Below, piece after piece: positions 51,330 through 64,000 of a stretch of 64,000 bases of DNA. The notes beneath the pieces are model-generated. The model searched no databases. It was given only the letters and a program-made list of their open reading frames with translations, and was not told the origin of the DNA. Made by a program: the position numbers and the translations under genes. Numbering within the stretch: the stretch's first letter is position 1; every line of letters begins with the position of its first letter. This stretch comes from Norana najaformis (Eukaryota > Annelida > Clitellata > Crassiclitellata > Hormogastridae): contig OZ029927.1 of NCBI GenBank assembly GCA_964023275.1, positions 13,492,222 through 13,556,221 of the forward strand. The letters are read 5' to 3'.

Positions 51330-53056
51330 TGTGCAAATTCCTTACATTACCTTAAATGATGTCTTTCTTTTGGTCCCAAGAATGTTGTGGTTTTACACTA
51401 CCTCTGAGTACGGCACCAAAGTACAACAGAAATGTCGTATCAACAATTATATTTGTGTAAACTATTCCAAGTCATATAGCAATAAATGACTATTTTGACA
51501 TAATTTACTTTCTATCCATAGAAGTAAAACATTAAATAATTATCAGACGGACTAAAGACAATATTAACATACATCTATAAAGTCAATTGCAATAACATTA
51601 CAGAAGACATTAAATAATTAACGAATCAATAAAATGACTAAATATGAAAATGTCTTATACAATAAAACTCTTTAACTTGAATTACAGTAATATCTGAATG
51701 ACGAACAGATGTTCTTGCAATAATTTCATACAACCATTCAAATGTCTCTCTGATTAATATTATGAACCATTTTTGTAAGCACTGAGGCAAATGTACGTAA
51801 ATGATTTAATTTTAAATAATGGCAAAAAATGTGTATGTCCAGCAGATATTGCAAAAAACACAAATGCTTTAACTTTAGCTCATTAATAGTAAATGTGTCC
51901 ATCCTGTCTACTTTGCAAACCAATTTATTGTCAAAATCTGTGTAGTTTTAAATTTGCCATTTACATTTGGTGAGGTTCAAGGTAAGAAAAATTTCTTAAG
52001 GGAAGGAAAATCATTAAAACTTGATAGGACAACTATTACCAGATATAAAAAAGCCAGAAGCAAGACTAGATGTAAAAACATTTACAAAAGTTTTAAGAAA
52101 CGAGACAAATTATCACAAGTAGACCTACATGGCTACTAGTAAATTAAAAAGCCACTAATGAATACTATCACTGGTCCTCAGCAGTGATACACTACAACGA
52201 TTCATGAATAAGTAATATAATAAACTCCAATATGAAAATGTGCATCAACTTAACAGGACACGCTCAGGTCAGGTATGTGTATGCATGTCCATTGTTTTTG
52301 CTGGTTCCAATTCTGGTCACAAAATCTGATTTCCAAGTAATAAAAGCATATTATATATTTTGATAGACTACAGGGTGTGAGATGGCAAATGTCGTATTGA
52401 GTACACATTTTAGTATTCACAAACTGCTTATTAATGTTCTGAAGCAGAATATGAACACATAAACTTTGCTCAGAAGTTGTTTTTCTACCACTGAATGTTA
52501 AGTGTACCATAGATATAATAATATGTATAATCTGTATTAAAAAGTCTGCACAACAAAATAATTTACATGTAAAGTTTGTCATATAAATTAAAATTTAAAA
52601 TACAATTACTTGAGATACAAAATCAATTTACAGTTATGTTTCTACCAATGATCATCTTGCTTTAAAGGTTTTCATTTAAGTTTGCTAATAAGTTGTCAAC
52701 AAATGAAGTCACGTAAAGCATCAAAATATTCTGTAATGTGTAAAAACTGAAACAATAGAAAAATCAAATAATGTAAAAATGAAATTCTGGGGAAACTCAG
52801 AAGACTAGCACTTCATTAATATAAAAGCAAATAGACTATGATATCACAAAGCATACAATACTATGTAGCTGACTAGTTTTTTAAATGCAGCAATAGCTTA
52901 ACTCAGGTTTAACTCAAAGAGGATCATTTGTCGAAACTGCATTTCTCCCAAATGTACTCTGAAAAGTATGGCAGGTTTCTTCTGCACTTAAATTTCTACA
53001 AAGCAAACAGCCCCAACAGCAACATCACATGCAGGGCATACAAAGCTCAAAGGACA

Positions 53057-53150
53057 ATATACCTACTGAATATAAACAACATATATGACCATATGTAGGA
53101 CATATACCTACTGAATATAAACAACATATATGACCATATGTAGGACATAT
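53057..53150 (+). repeat. 45-bp tandem duplication
   Basis: The block starting ACCTACTGAATATAAACAAC occurs at 53061 and again at 53106 with no visible change. Confidence 0.9.
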
Positions 53151-53197
53151 GAAGCCCATATTGGAATATTGTTATAAGGGCTTCACATGTCCTACAT
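53138..53197. repeat. Hairpin, 20-bp arms, 20-nt loop
   Basis: Arm 53138-53157 (ATGTAGGACATATGAAGCCC) pairs with 53178-53197 at 19 of 20 positions. It overlaps the end of the 45-bp duplication. Confidence 0.9.
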
Positions 53198-53579
53198 GAT
53201 GTTTGGGTGAAAGGGCCACTACATGTTGGTGCAGACATTAATATTTTCTGCCCATCCTTTCACAAGCCCATTACAAAACTGTGTATATATCTCCTTAATT
53301 TTAAAGGCCAGCACAGTTATCATTTACCTTTTTAAAGCTTCGTAATGTACGACACTTTGATTCAATTAATACCACAGAAGTTCAATGAATCAATCCAATC
53401 ATCTCCATCTTAAAAAATGCAGCAGGCCCTTAAGCCTAATTAAGCCTAAAACAAACGCATCAGAAACACCAGAAACCTGATTGAACCCTGGGATTGGAGG
53501 CAATCATTCACTGCCAAATCTTACAAAACCGTAGCACCTGACTCAAAAATGGTGCAACAGTTGGAAGCTCGGTCTTATC

Positions 53580-53815
53580 TTAAAAAGGAGTAAGGTCGCT
53601 TTTGAGTAGAAAAGAGATGCATTGAAAAATGAATTAAGGTTGCTTTTAAGTAGAAAGTGGTTCTTTTAAGAATGGGGTAAGGTCGCTTTTCAGTAAATAA
53701 CTGATACTGTTAAGAACAGATTAACCTCGCTTCTTAGTAGAAACTGCATCATTAAAAATGAATTAAGGTTGCTTCTTAGCAGACAAGTTAAGGATTAAGG
53801 TCGCATTTTAATACA
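53580..53815 (+). repeat. Diverged minisatellite of about 55-bp units
   Basis: About five units carry TTAAGGTTGCTTTTAAGTAG or GTAAGGTCGCTTTTCAGTAA, separated by AAA-rich spacers. It lies downstream of the SPIRE stop, possibly in its 3' UTR. Confidence 0.75.
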
Positions 53816-55229
53816 TACAGGATGATGCATTAAAACTATCTAATTCACACAGGAAAAAGGAAACTTTTGAGCAAAAAGCAGCAACCTAACCAAAATCTCA
53901 AGTACAGGCTTGGGGGTCAAACTATCACGTACAATTCACATAAGGATTACTGACCTTGACTGTACAAACCACTGCAATGTATACATGTTACTGACACATT
54001 CTAATTACTACCTACTTTGGGACGTTGCTACAGGCAGCACAGAAAATCGGTAAAAGAAGCCAAGAACAAAACAAAGTCCTTCCTCCTATGTCTCCAAGTA
54101 GACTAAATCAACACAAATTTACCTTCAGCCAGGTAACACAACAACAAGTTATGCACTTCTGACAACATTTTGATTATGTCTCTTCATGCATGCATGTTCA
54201 TCTCTGTGGTGCTGCACATATGCCCAGAAATGCATATGGAGATTGACCATGTTATTCAAATGGCAATCAAATGTTACGTCAATTTAGGAATTGCAGGTTG
54301 CAGCCAAGATCTCTTCGTTAACCGTAGCTGTGTTGGGACGTCAAGTTACTGAGGTCATTGTTGTTCAGAAGTACGTTCAAGTAAGTTACAAATAAAACAA
54401 AGCTTCCTTGTTACACTGTCAAAGATCGTTAATATAATTCAAAATGCTTCCTTCCTACATAACACTGTCAAGTGATTTTCACTTAAAAAGTAGTCAAGAA
54501 ACCTGAAGCCAGCCCAGCTTGAAGGCATTTTTCTTCAGAAAGAAGCTACCTGAATTGTTGTCACCAGGTGCCAATTGTGGTAAAATCGCAATAAATGCCA
54601 TTTCGACAAGAACAACCACACCTAGTGATTGTTCCACTAAGAATTTGTATTGTTTCAAAAGTTATGACAGCACCTCATGCATTTAACTGATTAAATATCT
54701 CAAGTACGAAGTTCAAGCAGAATTGTATCAGTGAGCAAGATTCATATTGCATGTGGTATGGGTAATGTACACATTGGAAAAAACTTAAAAGTGATTTGTC
54801 ATTAATAAGCTAAACTTTTACGGCCTTAAACAATAAAATTCAGGCAAATCTGCCATTACAGTTGCAAAGTTCAAGGGCCAAACAAAGGACAGAATCCTGC
54901 ACACAGCAAAGCAGTTAGTTCTTTCTTGGAAAACACTGCTGCAAACTTGCAACTATTTTCGCAAAATCGCAGGTTCACACGAAAAACACCCAACAAAGAA
55001 AACATATCAAAAGGAGAGTCATAACATGCGCATAAATCGTGGATCACAAAACCAGAAATAGGTGGGAAAAACCATTCACTGCAACAGAACTGTATAGTTA
55101 GAAAACAAATGACCAGCCCTAGTTCAGCGGCCTCTTCCACAAAAGAAAGCGAGACACAGCGCAACTAAACTGATCACTACAATAAACAAGATCTGGTCGA
55201 GAAACTAACAGTCACACCGCATGAGTGGT

Positions 55230-58200
55230 TTACGCCTTACGTTCCTTGTAAACGGGTTTCAAGTCGAGGTGGAAATTCCGTGACGGCTTGTGGGATGGGC
55301 AATCGCTGTACACGCGCTCCATGGTTCCCTGTGGAGCCATGGCAAGACTGCGACGACTTGCCCGGATCACGTTGACAATCATAGCACGGCAATCGCGACA
55401 TATGTTCATCATTGGCCCCTCGAGGGTGCGTGCAGGAACCTGGGGCCGTACGCTTGTCTGTGATCGCTGAAGCGGAGCCCGGATACGGGCGGTGCTCTGC
55501 GAAACGTTGCCAAGCGTCATGGCAGCCAACTTTGCAAGGTTACCATTGTTTGACACGTTGGCCGACTTTCCGGTCTGTGGTGGCGATAGTTTGCGTGAAA
55601 AATCGGGTGATGTCGGCACCGAACCAGTTCTGAAAAGGTTATGATAACGCATACACGCAAAAGCGGATAAATCAATAACGGAACTGACAGAATCTGACAT
55701 CTGATTCAAAATGTGAAAGGAATTTTCTGAATGACATGTAACATCATATAGGTTATCGAGTGAGCACTTCTGATTGGTTACTTGTGAAGCTGTGCTGTAT
55801 AAATTTCAAATTACAACCTACAGTTGTTAAAGCTAAGATCAAGTGACTTACATCTCATATATTGAGTCGGCCTCACTCAGAGGAGATCCAGGGCTGGGGC
55901 TCAACGTATAAACTGGGATGTGTTCAAAATGTTCTGTTGGGATTCTCATCTGCAACACAAAAAGCACCAGCAACTTCACATCATTGTTACTACTCGCTTG
56001 CGAGGTTCTTAAAAGGAGCTATATAAGCAGCCAGATACAAACACATACCCTACTCACTTTATAACATCTGTACATTTAGCTCCTTTTTGGAGCCTCTCAC
56101 AAGCACTAAGAATCCACCAGAGTGCCATTATTATCTATACATATACATGTAAATTAGACCAAATTCTGTGTGAAAACATAATTTTCTATAACACAATTGC
56201 TACAAAACTCAAAAGATTACATTAAAGACCATTTTGAGGACAAGGAACGGAGCATATGACCAATGTCTGTACCTTTCTAACACACTGTGAACAGACGTTC
56301 CTTCGACAGAACTTGCAGGTTGTTGCCCAGGTACCAAACAAGGAAAATTTGGTCTTTTTGCAAGTGAAGCAAACCTAAGGAAAACAGAATAACAAAAATG
56401 CAATATTTCTTCAGTACGTGTGTGTGTGTATGTGCAAGTTTGAGCATGTGTGTGTGTAAGTGTGTGTGCTACCACGCCTAAGAGAACCTCACAAGGTCAG
56501 AAGTTACTTTGTGCAAAATGCACTCATAAGGCAAGAAGGCATAAAATGGGTCAAACCTAGTTCTTTGCATATTTACATTCCTTGTTGTTTTAGCTATCGA
56601 CCTCTGTTACCAGTCAGTGTGTCAGACAATTGGCCAATACTTCACAGTCGGCGGCTATGTCACACACATCAGCTACCTGTCACACAACTGGCCTCAAAGT
56701 CACATACTTCAGACAATCAGCCACAGTGTCAACAATATGCCACCACATCACTAATAACACCTATTAATATTATGCAATACCTTGCCACTGCTCAACAGAG
56801 CATGAAGTTCAGGGTCGACAGAAAGACACTCGAGTTCAGCTTTTGTGAGGACACTTCGTATGTGCATAACTTCCTCCACAGTCAGTGACAGACATTCCAG
56901 GGATGACTGCAAAGATCTCTGCAAGACCAGGAGCACAGTTACAGATAAAAGAACAACTGAAAAAAATATAAACAACGGAAGATTCAATCAATGAAAGTCA
57001 CAATGTTTGTAATTATTGAATTTGTACTAATTGCCCTGTTTCCTAATAAAAAAAGGGACAGATAGAAAGAAGAAAAAACACTAGAAGAAGGGAAAATGCA
57101 TCAACCACTGACTCAGATTCAGTCAGTCAGTCAGAATAAACAGATTTCCATAAGTAATAGAAGCCAAAGGAAAACATGTTAACAGAGTTTTAATTTGGAG
57201 TTTTCTAGATCAACCAGAATCATTAATTACTTAGACTGACAATTCAGTCTTCATTCCCACTGCTAGAAGTGGTTACATAAAACAAAATTTCCAATTAATT
57301 TACATTTTACCAATAGAATTAATAATAATCATTTAAGCAGCAAAACTGCACAAGAAAAACAAGTCACTCAAACTAGAAATGATGAAGAAGAAAGCAGGGT
57401 CAGATGCTAGTTGCTACTTAAAAACCCAGAACACAAGCCACATGCAAAGAAATGTTTTGTGTTGACACCGACAAGCAGAGTTTGTGTGAGCAAATATAAA
57501 ATTAGAAGCAAACCATCACCACACTGAACAACAGCAATGCATGTAAAGAAATGAATAATGAAAATAGTGGAGGATCCAGAGAATTCTTCTGATTTTTCCC
57601 TCTTCCTAATCACCTCATTTTGACTGAAAATCTTGTCATCCAGAGTATTTGCCTAAGAGGAGTACAAAAGCACCAGAGTTTTTACAGCAACTCGCGTTAA
57701 TCACATGCAATCCTTCCTAGCAACAGATTCAACCCCAGTGGAATATATGTAATGCAAGCAAAGTAAAGCTCCCATGTCCCATGTGGAACAAAGGGGATCA
57801 GTCATTTTCTGCTCCTCAGCCCCTGATGTGGCAATGGACGGATCCCAGGGTTCTGTGCAGAGAGCCAGTGCATAGTAACGTAATAATGAAATCAGAATAT
57901 TACAGAGCACCTTTTGTGATGGTTAGCAGTTCAAAAGTCAAAAGGATCAAACTTCGGACTCTGCAGTAGAGCCTGACATGTATGCTGCTATAGAAATAAT
58001 AGCTACAACTCCTCTTTTTTTACCACTTCATTATACATTCCGGATCCACCACAAATAATGGAAACGAGAAAACAATATCTTTTGTAAACTCAGTTTGGTC
58101 CTAGATACGCCCACTGCTCTCCATTTTTATGCCAACTGCACTCGGCATTTTGCAAGATTTTTACTCAGCATTTTAGACCACAACCAGTAACTGAAGTGAA

Positions 58201-61200
58201 ATTTCATTCTCAGTAATAAGAAGAGGTCTATAAAAAGTCCAAATTATTAAGTGCGCAGAAACAAAATTTCCAAATACTTCACGATGGTGGCTTCCAGCTT
58301 TCTATTGGTTTTCCATACCAATAGAAAACTGGAAGCCACAATCCAACCATCACATAATGGAAATTTAGCACTTTAATTTACCTAATTTGTTATAGCAATG
58401 TTTCACTATAGTTTCCTAATTAACTCTTAGGAAGGAGAAATTCTGTCAACTGAAATGGCTGCAGATTTTAAGTCACTTGACAGAAGTGAACTGAAAAATA
58501 AACAAACTATTGGTGCATTTACTATATACTAAGCTATTAAACAACTCTTTTTGACTGGTTATGATTTGAAATTAGTCTCCTAAAATTTTCAGACCTTACT
58601 AGAATTCGAAAACAAGTGACAACAACTGACAATATGGTACAAATCAGATGCTCCTGTGCCTCAAGATAACAACAAATATACCATTAACGAGCAAAATAAT
58701 CGTTATATTTCAAAAAGACGATCGATTAACTAGAATTGTTTGTCCCAAGTTTGTATTAAAGAAATAGCACCCAGTGGCATTTCCAGAGCCCAGCTGTGCA
58801 AACCATGATGACTGAGTTAGGCATAAAAAACACAGAACAGATATGAAATTGCTGAGAAGCAGCATACTATAAAACTGCCAGCAAATAATGTGGCTAGTCA
58901 TAAATCAAAGCAAACAATTACTGGTATTTCAAGCAGACAAACCTGCTGAGCAAGACATCTATCAGGCTTACACAAACAGATTGGTTCACGTTCAAGCATC
59001 GCCTACAGTACGCAGCAAACAGCTAAATGAAATGTGCTCTAGAGCCAAGGCAAAGGTGACACAAGAACGAGACATTCTGTACCAGCAAAGAGACGCACAT
59101 GAATGACAGTGCAATGAAAAACAACCAACATCTGTCCGTCTGCTCGAACGGGTCGCTACTTACGAGATTAGAAAAGTCTGCAGCCATAAATTTGTCTACT
59201 TGAGACTGAATGGTGACCATATTCGCTGACTGCTTCGTGGTTGGCCCGGAGCCGTCTGGGGCCAGGCTATGCGATGAAGATGGTCTGCCGGGCGACTGGC
59301 AGACGGTTATGCTATTTCTGCGATCTCGACTAGCTATGTCTGACTCTTGTGTGGGCGCATCTAGGACAGCCGAGAAAGATAAATAACCTACATGTTATCA
59401 GGCAAAATTGCCCATGCAAAGCCAACTATAGATGGCTGCGTCTGATATACATGTCGCAGCCTCTAATGACTGTCGGGCATAAACCAGATTGACAGTAAGA
59501 CAAGATTCACATTTTATTGCAACTGCTAAAAATCAAGAAGAATTTTGGGTTGTAAAATTACAAGTAACTGCATAGTTACTGGAATCAAAGCTCCAATGTT
59601 TCCCTCCAACTTAAAACTATAAATATCAGCTTATCTTTATCACCTTTTAGAAACAGATTTTCTAACCAATCCAAACAAGCTCATTACTTGTTCCTGATGA
59701 TAATTTAATCACAGCAAGAGGAACTGGACATATGCAGAAAACAGTTTCTGAAGTGCATTAAAATAAAGCGTAAATTCTCAGCAATGTAGGAAAATTTGTT
59801 TTCCCATTCCTTCAAACTATATGTTGATCTAATTAAAACGTATGATTGTCTAAAAAAAATTTGTTTTTCACTCAAATCAGATCTTTCAACTAAGATCATT
59901 CCACAACTCAATACCTCAAAAATTATTAAACTGCAATAAAGCTTTTAAATTTCACTATCCTTTTCAGTATCACAAGACAAAATATTAAGAAATGATTAGA
60001 AGAAATTCCTTAATTACCATCATCATGCAGTTAGTTCAACTTTCATTATTAAATCTTATTAATTAACTCAATTATGTTAAAGATGCAAAAGAGGATGCCA
60101 ACTCTACAACATGACACAAATGACTAGATGAATTTCAAATAACAACTTAGTTTTTAATATATTCGTGATGTCTGTGCTTTAAAAGCGGAACAAGTACAAC
60201 CATTAACAAACACATGGACAAAGACACATAAAAATCGGGCACAAACACACTCCGCAAAAGACATGTTCTACAGCAACATGTTTACACTTACACAATAAAT
60301 ATATACCTATGTAAGTAAGAACTTAACCTTCAACAAAACACACAACAGCTTAAGGAGTTCAAGTGGACTATGAGTGTTACAAGTTATCAGGCACATATGG
60401 CATCCACTTCCATAATGAGGATTTTCTAACTAATCCAGACTGAATATCAAGACTAAGCCAGTCTAGCTTCAGGCATAAGTTACACACGCAGCATGCGAAA
60501 CCTTACATATGATATCTAAAATGCACTGCATGCTCCTCAACAATAAGGCTCTCGATGGCACCCACCTTCTGGGTATGACCAGGGACAGAACGGGGCGTTT
60601 CACAGATGGTAATACTGTGGCGTCGGTCTGGTTTATTTGAAGATGGTATCTTCATGAGGTCAAGGGCTGGAAACAGTAACAGTCTCCATTCTACGTAAGT
60701 GAAGAATAAAAGGTACAGAAAAGCCAACTGGTCATTTATTACTAGACGGCTCCATTTACATCATCCTCAGAGGCGCATTCGTTTGGCCGAGGGGCATTCA
60801 GTCGGAGACACCCTTTTCTGACAGAATAGCAATACCACATAATGTACTCGGATTCAGAAACTGAAGGCACAGGTGAAAGCCAGTTTGTCAGCAATAATCC
60901 ACTAATCCAACATCTCTTGTATACAATGTTGGACCAGTATCGCTTATATACAGCACTTTTGAGAAGGGCTTTAAAGGCATTTTCTAAGCATTCAGATACA
61001 AACATATATGCATACCAATTCTTCAAAGGACATAGAAATTTCAAGCACATAACTACAATAATTTTACAAAGCATCAAAACAAACTGCTGTAGTTTATTTT
61101 CTGAAGTTGTCATACTTTTTTCTGCTCTGCTTACTGTCCGTGAATACTGCCTCTTACTAGTGACTTAAGCAGAACTGGCATCAAAGCCGTTTTATACATT

Positions 61201-64000
61201 CCCTGCATCTGCTTCCATCAGAAATGGTTTATCTTCTTTCGTCTTTACATTGGATCTCATTGGGAAACACCCCCAATTTAACCCCCCCCCCCAATCATAA
61301 TCACGTACAATACTCTCCATCTGATCATAATCCTACTGCTAAAGTTTACTAGAAAAATAAAGCTTTTGTGAAAAACAGTTTTCAAAGCCTCAAGCAAAGA
61401 CTCCCAAATCAAGAAGCAAAAACTGTTTGCCAGTTTTCTGGGCAAAACCACTGAAACAAGCATAGCTCTCTGAAACTTGCAGTCTCCACATTGAAGACTT
61501 GTGAGGACAAAATGTGAGCTAATTGCATGACAAAAGTATGCTTTGAGAACTGTTGGAAATGCATAACAGAAGCCACTGTGTATTTGTAAAAACCTGTTAA
61601 CCTACTGAGCTAACAAACCTGTCTAAAGCCAACGCCAATCTGTTCATGAATATTAAATTTATTTACACATGAATATTCAATGGCACCAAACCTTTCCAAA
61701 GTCAATACAGTTTGTTGGTGAATAATCAAATATAAATATATATATACATGAATGCACGAATATATATGAATATCCTTTCATAACTAACCTTTCTAATGCC
61801 AATGTGCTGATGATCACTTAAGTAAATACATTCTGACTACTAACCTGTTTGCTGCCATGGCAAATGCCTTGGTGGACTTTTAGGGGAGAGTGGGGTAAAT
61901 GGAGCCACCGGTTCAGCAGTTACTCTGTTTTTGTCATCAACGTCATCGTCTGAATCATTTTCACACTCTTCCTGTTATATCAAATGACATCACAGGATGG
62001 TTAATTAAATCCTGAGTCGTTAATTTAATACATTAAATCCCTCATCAATGCATTCACCAAGCCAGTCAAAAGTTACAAAAACTGTAAATGTAACTTATGA
62101 AACCAAAAACTCAATTTGTGAGAAAGGGTATGCCTACATGCAGATACAAACAAAAATCCATTCTTGCAATAAATAAGTCACAGTATTAACAACAAAATAA
62201 GATCTGTGGTATTAGTAAAGCAGGCACAAAAATGACAGTTACAACAATAAAAATAACTATTAGAAAAACAATAAGAATAATGGAATACTTGCATCAAAGC
62301 TGTTAGACATAATTAGTGCTAGATCTGGCTTGATGATCTTCTTCGATGGCTTCGGAGTTGAATCTGTTTCGTCAAGTTTTGTTCTTGAAGTCTCGACTGG
62401 AAAAACAAATGTACATAAAATATAACAGGTGAACAGAAATAACATTAGCTGCAGCTCAATATGATAACAGGAAAAAGCTGAAAACTTGCCTGTACCGATG
62501 TTGATGTCTTCTGCTGCCTAGCTTTAACGTGCACTTCTGAACTTTGCAGAAGGGGGCATTATCAAATTTCATTGTATAACATCGACTGCATGCACAAACT
62601 GTTTGGTAACTCAGTAATAGTCATAGAGAGCTTCTAAAAGACACTGAGTTGCCATTAATAAGCATAACAGCGGATTCTCCCAAGAGACGATGTCCCTCAC
62701 CAATTCTGCCAGGTGTCGGCTTCAGGCGTGGTTCGGATCTTATTGCTTCCATAAGCTGTTCTCTGATATCCGGTGATTTAACTGGTGGCGACAACAGCCT
62801 GCGATTGTTCACCTAGAAAAAACACAGAACTTTCCTCCTTGTAACTGTACAAATTACCCTCATTAAATCATCAGCAAGTAGCAGCTGTCCAAGCAGCCTC
62901 ACAAAATGCGATGTTATAATAATGTAATGCATTTCTAGTAATTGAAGGTGAAAGAAGTGCATGATAAATGCGGTCTTGTGCTTTAAGGGTGCTGTGTTGT
63001 TCGGCCAGCAATTAAGGTTACATCAAATTCCAAGGAGTCAGTGTGATATTATTTATAAAGGCAATGCATGATGCCTGATTATGATTCTACTTCAAAGCAA
63101 TGATCACTTGTCACCAAGTGCATTAAAAAGCAGTGCTTTGAAGTCTCTATTTTAATCCCTATGAGGCTCGGGGTAGGCATTATCTGCAGGACAACCATGA
63201 CTTATAAAAAGAAACACAACCATCCTTCATCTTTTGCACTGCTCACGTAATCCGTGAGTAGCCCAACTTAACCACCAAATGCCTTTGGAAACTCATAGAC
63301 AAATGGTAAATGTTGCAAAATTAATTTTTATGAACAATTTTGAGCACTATTTTTGTTTTTTCTCGAAACACCTTTTGAGAACTGTTTGCTTACAGGATGA
63401 AGTGGAGGACGAGATCGAATGAATTCCAAAATTATGGCATGCACGTCTTTCTTCACTTTCTGTGGCATCAAATCTTCATTCAACTGAAAATCCAGACAGT
63501 CATTCATTTATTTACTGCACTTACTATGTGCTCAAGCTCAGTAAATCTGAATTTGATGCACGAGATGAGCGTGCGCAGACAATTTGTCCAGGGTTGGTAC
63601 TCAAAGCCTGTTCGCGGTCTCAAACCCACAATTGTTGATTTTTACACCCAGCCCCCCACTGAACAGATCACTATGCCACACAAACATACTAAGTTGTACC
63701 ATTGTAGAAAAAAACAGTAATAATGAACAGGATTTAAAGTAATCTTTTCCATGCTTGTTTATAAAACTAATCACATTTACACTAAAAATGCATCACTAGG
63801 TCATTGTTTAATTACGGACAACAGCTAAATAAACAATTTGAAATTAGAAGTTCAAAGATTGATGTACAAGACATGGCTGAAAGAGCAGCTTTTGCAAGTA
63901 CTTACTGGCACCTTGTTCAACGTGTAACGACGGTATCTTAAGTCATCCATGAGTATTTCGTAAGGAGTCAGTTCATATTCAACCGGGTGTGTCACTGTCG
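55230..64000 (-). CDS. SPIRE: SPIRE actin nucleator, 3' part, truncated by the window
   Basis: SPIRE proteins nucleate actin filaments through tandem WH2 domains, work with formins, and bind Rab-positive vesicles through a C-terminal FYVE-like zinc finger. Exons: 64000-63906 (partial), 63483-63394, 62812-62701, 62396-62293, 61971-61845, then one of 60666-60566 or 59360-59164, 56918-56781, 56374-56273, 55949-55852, 55629-55230. The partial product has 454 or 486 residues. Landmarks in order: end of the WH2 cluster ([18 protein letters not shown]), [20 protein letters not shown], a second [10 protein letters not shown] block, an acidic stretch, RRHSI or RRNSI, the Spir box ([19 protein letters not shown]), and the FYVE-like finger (CFTC, CKFC, CSQC, with CRDC in the last exon). 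[20 protein letters not shown] matches human MRLPSKPYSTLPIFSLGPS. The N-terminal KIND domain and earlier WH2s are outside. SPIRE1 and SPIRE2 cannot be separated here; a single pre-duplication gene is likely. Confidence 0.95.
56416..56470 (+). repeat. (TG)n tract in a SPIRE intron
   Basis: GTGTGTGTGTATGTG and ATGTGTGTGTGTAAGTGTGT, just upstream (in SPIRE sense) of the zinc-finger exon. Confidence 0.85.
58287..58339. repeat. Hairpin, 22-bp arms, 9-nt loop, in a SPIRE intron
   Basis: Arm 58287-58308 (GTGGCTTCCAGC then TTTCTATTGG) pairs with 58318-58339 at 21 of 22 positions around TTTTCCATA. Confidence 0.92.
59164..59360 (-). CDS. SPIRE: SPIRE alternative exon G (197 nt)
   Basis: Acceptor GTCCTAG, donor CTC|GTAAGT. 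It encodes [20 protein letters not shown], then [14 protein letters not shown] and a tail ending AADFSNL. It begins in phase 1 and ends in phase 0, exactly like exon F at 60566-60666, and shares RRxSITxCxxP with it. Joined after F it would hit a stop at the ninth codon. Joined after the exon at 61845-61971 it reads through and continues into the Spir-box exon. Confidence 0.85.
60566..60666 (-). CDS. SPIRE: SPIRE alternative exon F (101 nt)
   Basis: Acceptor TTTCCAG, donor AAG|GTGGGT. It encodes [20 protein letters not shown], then [13 protein letters not shown]. Human SPIRE1 has RRHSIEKETPTNVR at this place, so F is the closer match to the vertebrate form. It begins in phase 1 and ends in phase 0. 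Confidence 0.88.

Larger units (their letters stand above)
50167..55229. other. Gap between the convergent coiled-coil and SPIRE genes
   Basis: The first 1.16 kb is probably the 3' UTR of the coiled-coil gene, up to AATAAA at 51324. The rest has no coding exon I can support. It holds a tandem duplication near 53057, a hairpin at 53138 and a minisatellite at 53580. Part of 52-55 kb is presumably SPIRE 3' UTR, but no clear minus-strand AATAAA was found close to the SPIRE stop. Confidence 0.5.

Noticed and set aside
60742-61168. Overlapping frames of 123 (minus) and 108 (plus) codons in a SPIRE intron
   Set aside because: The flanking SPIRE exons already join in phase without it, and neither frame resembles SPIRE or another family.

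Overview
This is animal nuclear DNA. Protein-coding genes are split into many short GT-AG exons, introns of about 0.3-6 kb carry tRNA-derived SINEs, LINE tails, MITEs and (CATA)n microsatellites, and the recognisable genes are metazoan (NT5C2, BORCS7, SPIRE). The repeat style (tRNA-headed SINEs ending in GCGCTATATAAG, hAT-like GTGGCGG elements) suggests an invertebrate, but the sequence alone does not fix the phylum.

Layout. 1-15 kb is repeat-rich: a candidate 5.3-kb element bounded by inverted palindromic arrays (362-5666), a possible SAMD3-like minus-strand gene inside it, several LINE and SINE remnants, long microsatellites, and one isolated first exon of a secreted or membrane leucine-rich-repeat protein (about 12.5-12.9 kb, minus). 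15.4-18.3 kb holds a complete five-exon BORCS7 (plus). 20.9-38.3 kb holds a complete fifteen-exon cytosolic 5'-nucleotidase NT5C2 (minus). 41.6-51.3 kb holds an eleven-exon coiled-coil gene (plus) with a 439-residue low-complexity C-terminal exon; I cannot name it. 55.2-64.0 kb holds the 3' part of a SPIRE actin-nucleator gene (minus), cut by the right edge of the window.

The genes do not form a pathway. BORCS7 acts on lysosome positioning, NT5C2 on purine nucleotide turnover, SPIRE on actin nucleation and vesicle transport. BORCS7 and NT5C2 lie tail to tail about 3 kb apart; the human orthologues also sit in the same relative orientation at 10q24.32, so this looks like old microsynteny.

Main points for a second look: a pair of duplicated SPIRE exons whose phases allow exactly one to be used; the BORCS7-NT5C2 linkage; coiled-coil exons whose lengths are multiples of 42 nt; palindromic arrays with compensated arm changes; several perfect palindromes with 1-2 nt spacers; and a LINE tail shared with SINEs from which (CATA)n tracts appear to have grown. 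I did the exon work by hand, checking splice sites and phase; no similarity search was run.
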